From positions 1-23,400 of IMG/VR virus record IMGVR_UViG_3300009008_000260: 23,400 nt of DNA; one strand, 5' to 3'. The position numbers were made by a program, and so were the translations under genes. Below the pieces are notes generated by a model. That model saw nothing but the letters and a program-made list of their open reading frames with translations, had not been told where the DNA came from and searched no databases. This DNA is from a virus. This document shows, one piece after another, positions 22,238 to 23,400 of this stretch (positions within the stretch are counted from its first letter, which is position 1; the number at the start of each line of letters is the position of its first letter).

Positions 22238-22797
22238 TACTTAGGTGCTCCGAAGTTATAATTTGATTTTGATAAAGCATAAACTCTATCCATGCTGTTT
22301 TCGTCACTAAAATCATTAGGGTTTGTTCTACGACCACTTACTTTCTTGCTTAGTAATTCAACAATACTATTGCAGTTAAGTGTAATAATTGTTTCTGCTG
22401 TTCTTGTAGTGTTGTTTACAGCATCCGAAATACCATAATTTGTAACAATACCTTTAAACTTCATTGTTGGATTTGATGGTAACGTTAATAAAGTACCAGT
22501 TGTATCAAATAATCCTCTGTAAACTTCTATTGTGCTACCCTTAATATCGTTGTCAAGTAATGTTGATACTTCGCTACTTGGTATCCCACTTAATGTAATT
22601 GTTAATTTACTTGGACTTGCTTGTAGTTCATTAACAGTTTGACTAATGTTTAATAAATTTCCTATACTAGTGTATGTTGTACTATCAAATGTTACCGAAG
22701 AACTATAATCACTAATAGCTTCAGTACCATGATCTGGAATAACCCATTTTACAAACATAGCGGTTTCTACACCGTGGTAAGAACTTAAATCTATCAT
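22237..22797 (-). CDS. Minor tail protein (tail-tip assembly)
   Basis: The 186-residue protein starts MIDLSSYHGVETAMFVKWVI. It has beta-rich middle parts (LQASPSKLTITLSGIPSSEV, STIEVYRGLFDTTGTLLTLP) and a C-terminus LSKKVSGRRTNPNDFSDENS followed by YALSKSNYNFGAPK. The order 'SGRRTN...' near the end recalls distal tail proteins of the DUF2163/BR0599 region. It lies between the tape measure's small neighbour and the central fibre, the place of tail-hub subunits. It overlaps the giant gene by one base and the upstream gene by four (ATGA). Confidence 0.65.
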   Translation of the reverse strand: MIDLSSYHGVETAMFVKWVIPDHGTEAISDYSSSVTFDSTTYTSIGNLLNISQTVNELQASPSKLTITLSGIPSSEVSTLLDNDIKGSTIEVYRGLFDTTGTLLTLPSNPTMKFKGIVTNYGISDAVNNTTRTAETIITLNCNSIVELLSKKVSGRRTNPNDFSDENSMDRVYALSKSNYNFGAPK

Positions 22798-23177
22798 ACT
22801 AAATTCTCATGGAAAACAAATGGCCCACTCCAACTAACTTGGTTTCTAGCATTAATAGTCCAAGTAGGCATTTGAATACATATCACATCCCATGTCTGCC
22901 CGCTTGTAAATTGCCCATTATGTAACCAACTAGTATAACCACTGTTACTAAGTGCAACTGTTTCTTCAGTATAACGGTTCTTTGTTTCAATTGTTTCAAT
23001 GTAGTCAGCAACATCATCCCATGGCATACCGTCTGGTAATTTAACTGTAAACGTTGTACCAGTACTACCTCTACTTGTTGCTCTAACTGTTCCATTTCTT
23101 GAAACAGTTTGTCCTACTATATTTTTAGTGTCAGCACTAATACTTTGTGCTGTGTCGAAAATCCATTGGAAACTCAT
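22794..23177 (-). CDS. Minor tail protein, tail-tip
   Basis: The 127-residue protein starts MSFQWIFDTAQSISADTKNI and is beta-rich with TTFTVKLPDGMPWDDVADYI and a Trp-rich end (SGQTWDVICIQMPTWTINAR, WSGPFVFHENLV). It directly follows the tape measure and precedes the hub protein, the position of lambda gpM-type tail-tip proteins; that role is inferred. GGAG lies seven bases before the ATG. The stop overlaps the next start (ATGA). Confidence 0.65.
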   Translation of the reverse strand: MSFQWIFDTAQSISADTKNIVGQTVSRNGTVRATSRGSTGTTFTVKLPDGMPWDDVADYIETIETKNRYTEETVALSNSGYTSWLHNGQFTSGQTWDVICIQMPTWTINARNQVSWSGPFVFHENLV

Positions 23178-23186
23178 AAGTTACTC

Positions 23187-23400
23187 CTAAGCAAATCTTG
23201 GTAAACTCTGTCTACCTTGTTCAGTTACTGCAAATATAAACTCTGGGTCCTGTGCTATTAGCGATTGGAAACTAGGTGCATCAACTGCATTAATATTGTA
23301 AGTAATGTTTCCTGGTTGCATAGGTGTTATCTCTGCTGGTCCACGAACAATCTCAGGTCCAGCTTCGCCAGCAATTCCATATCTGCCTTGAGGTATAATT
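23187..23400 (-). CDS. Tail tape measure protein, C-terminal 70 residues (enters from right edge)
   Basis: The frame is open from the window end to TAG at 23189-23187. It reads IIPQGRYGIAGEAGPEIVRG, then PAEITPMQPGNITYNINAVD, APSFQSLIAQDPEFIFAVTE and QGRQSLPRFA. GEAGPE is the C-terminal signature of many lambda-type tape measures, and INAVDAPSFQSLIAQDPEFI is a further tape-measure tail pattern I recall. The gene is cut by the window. Its N-terminus is almost certainly the 532-residue piece at 1-1596. Confidence 0.85.
   Translation of the reverse strand, partial: IIPQGRYGIAGEAGPEIVRGPAEITPMQPGNITYNINAVDAPSFQSLIAQDPEFIFAVTEQGRQSLPRFA

Noticed and set aside
1-23400. Direct circular closure of the window (23400 joined to 1)
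   Set aside because: Joining shifts the tape measure frame by one base, and no terminal overlap is visible, so sequence must be missing between the ends.

Overview
The window reads as one AT-rich tailed-phage genome (Caudoviricetes, siphovirus-type with a lambda-like long tail), most likely from a marine, uncultured source. Head, packaging and tail genes are all present. The tail-fibre repeats (SEDTTPQLGGNLD and AQDAATKSYVD motifs) and the small Cys/His protein TCAGHRKGY are of a kind I associate from memory with marine viromes. I cannot name the host. No tRNA, integrase, polymerase, lysin or bacterial housekeeping gene is visible.

Almost everything is on the minus strand, so transcription runs from high to low coordinates. 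Reading that way: 23400-23187 is the C-terminus of the tape measure protein (TMP). Then come two small tail proteins (23177-22237), a 1793-residue tail-tip protein with Ig-like and BspA-type repeats (22237-16856), a tiny Met-rich secreted or membrane peptide (16824-16651), a holin-like protein (16612-16370) and two small unknowns (16301-15766). The only plus-strand genes, 15227-15776, encode one or two zinc-binding proteins. A 287-residue protein with in-frame DNA repeats (15137-14274) follows, then small genes separated by strong hairpin terminators, with a promoter in front of some of them (14268-13213), a multi-stem structured RNA candidate (13205-13050) and an unknown 134-residue protein (12990-12586).

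From 12518 the late genes run continuously: long tail fibre, three small structural proteins, small and large terminase, portal, scaffold, major capsid protein, head-tail connector, tail terminator, major tail protein, tail assembly chaperones G and GT with a lambda-type GGGAAAG frameshift site, an HK97 gp10-like protein, and the N-terminal 532 residues of the TMP, which runs off base 1.

Because the TMP leaves the left edge and its C-terminus enters from the right edge, the simplest reading is a circular or circularly permuted genome cut inside the TMP gene. It would be little longer than the window, with only the middle of the TMP missing. A complete head-and-tail set would then sit in a very small genome without recognisable replication enzymes or endolysin. 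The most interesting parts are the structured RNA and terminator cluster at 13.0-14.3 kb, the frameshift signal, the repeat-bearing 287-residue gene (a possible origin) and the composite tail-tip protein.
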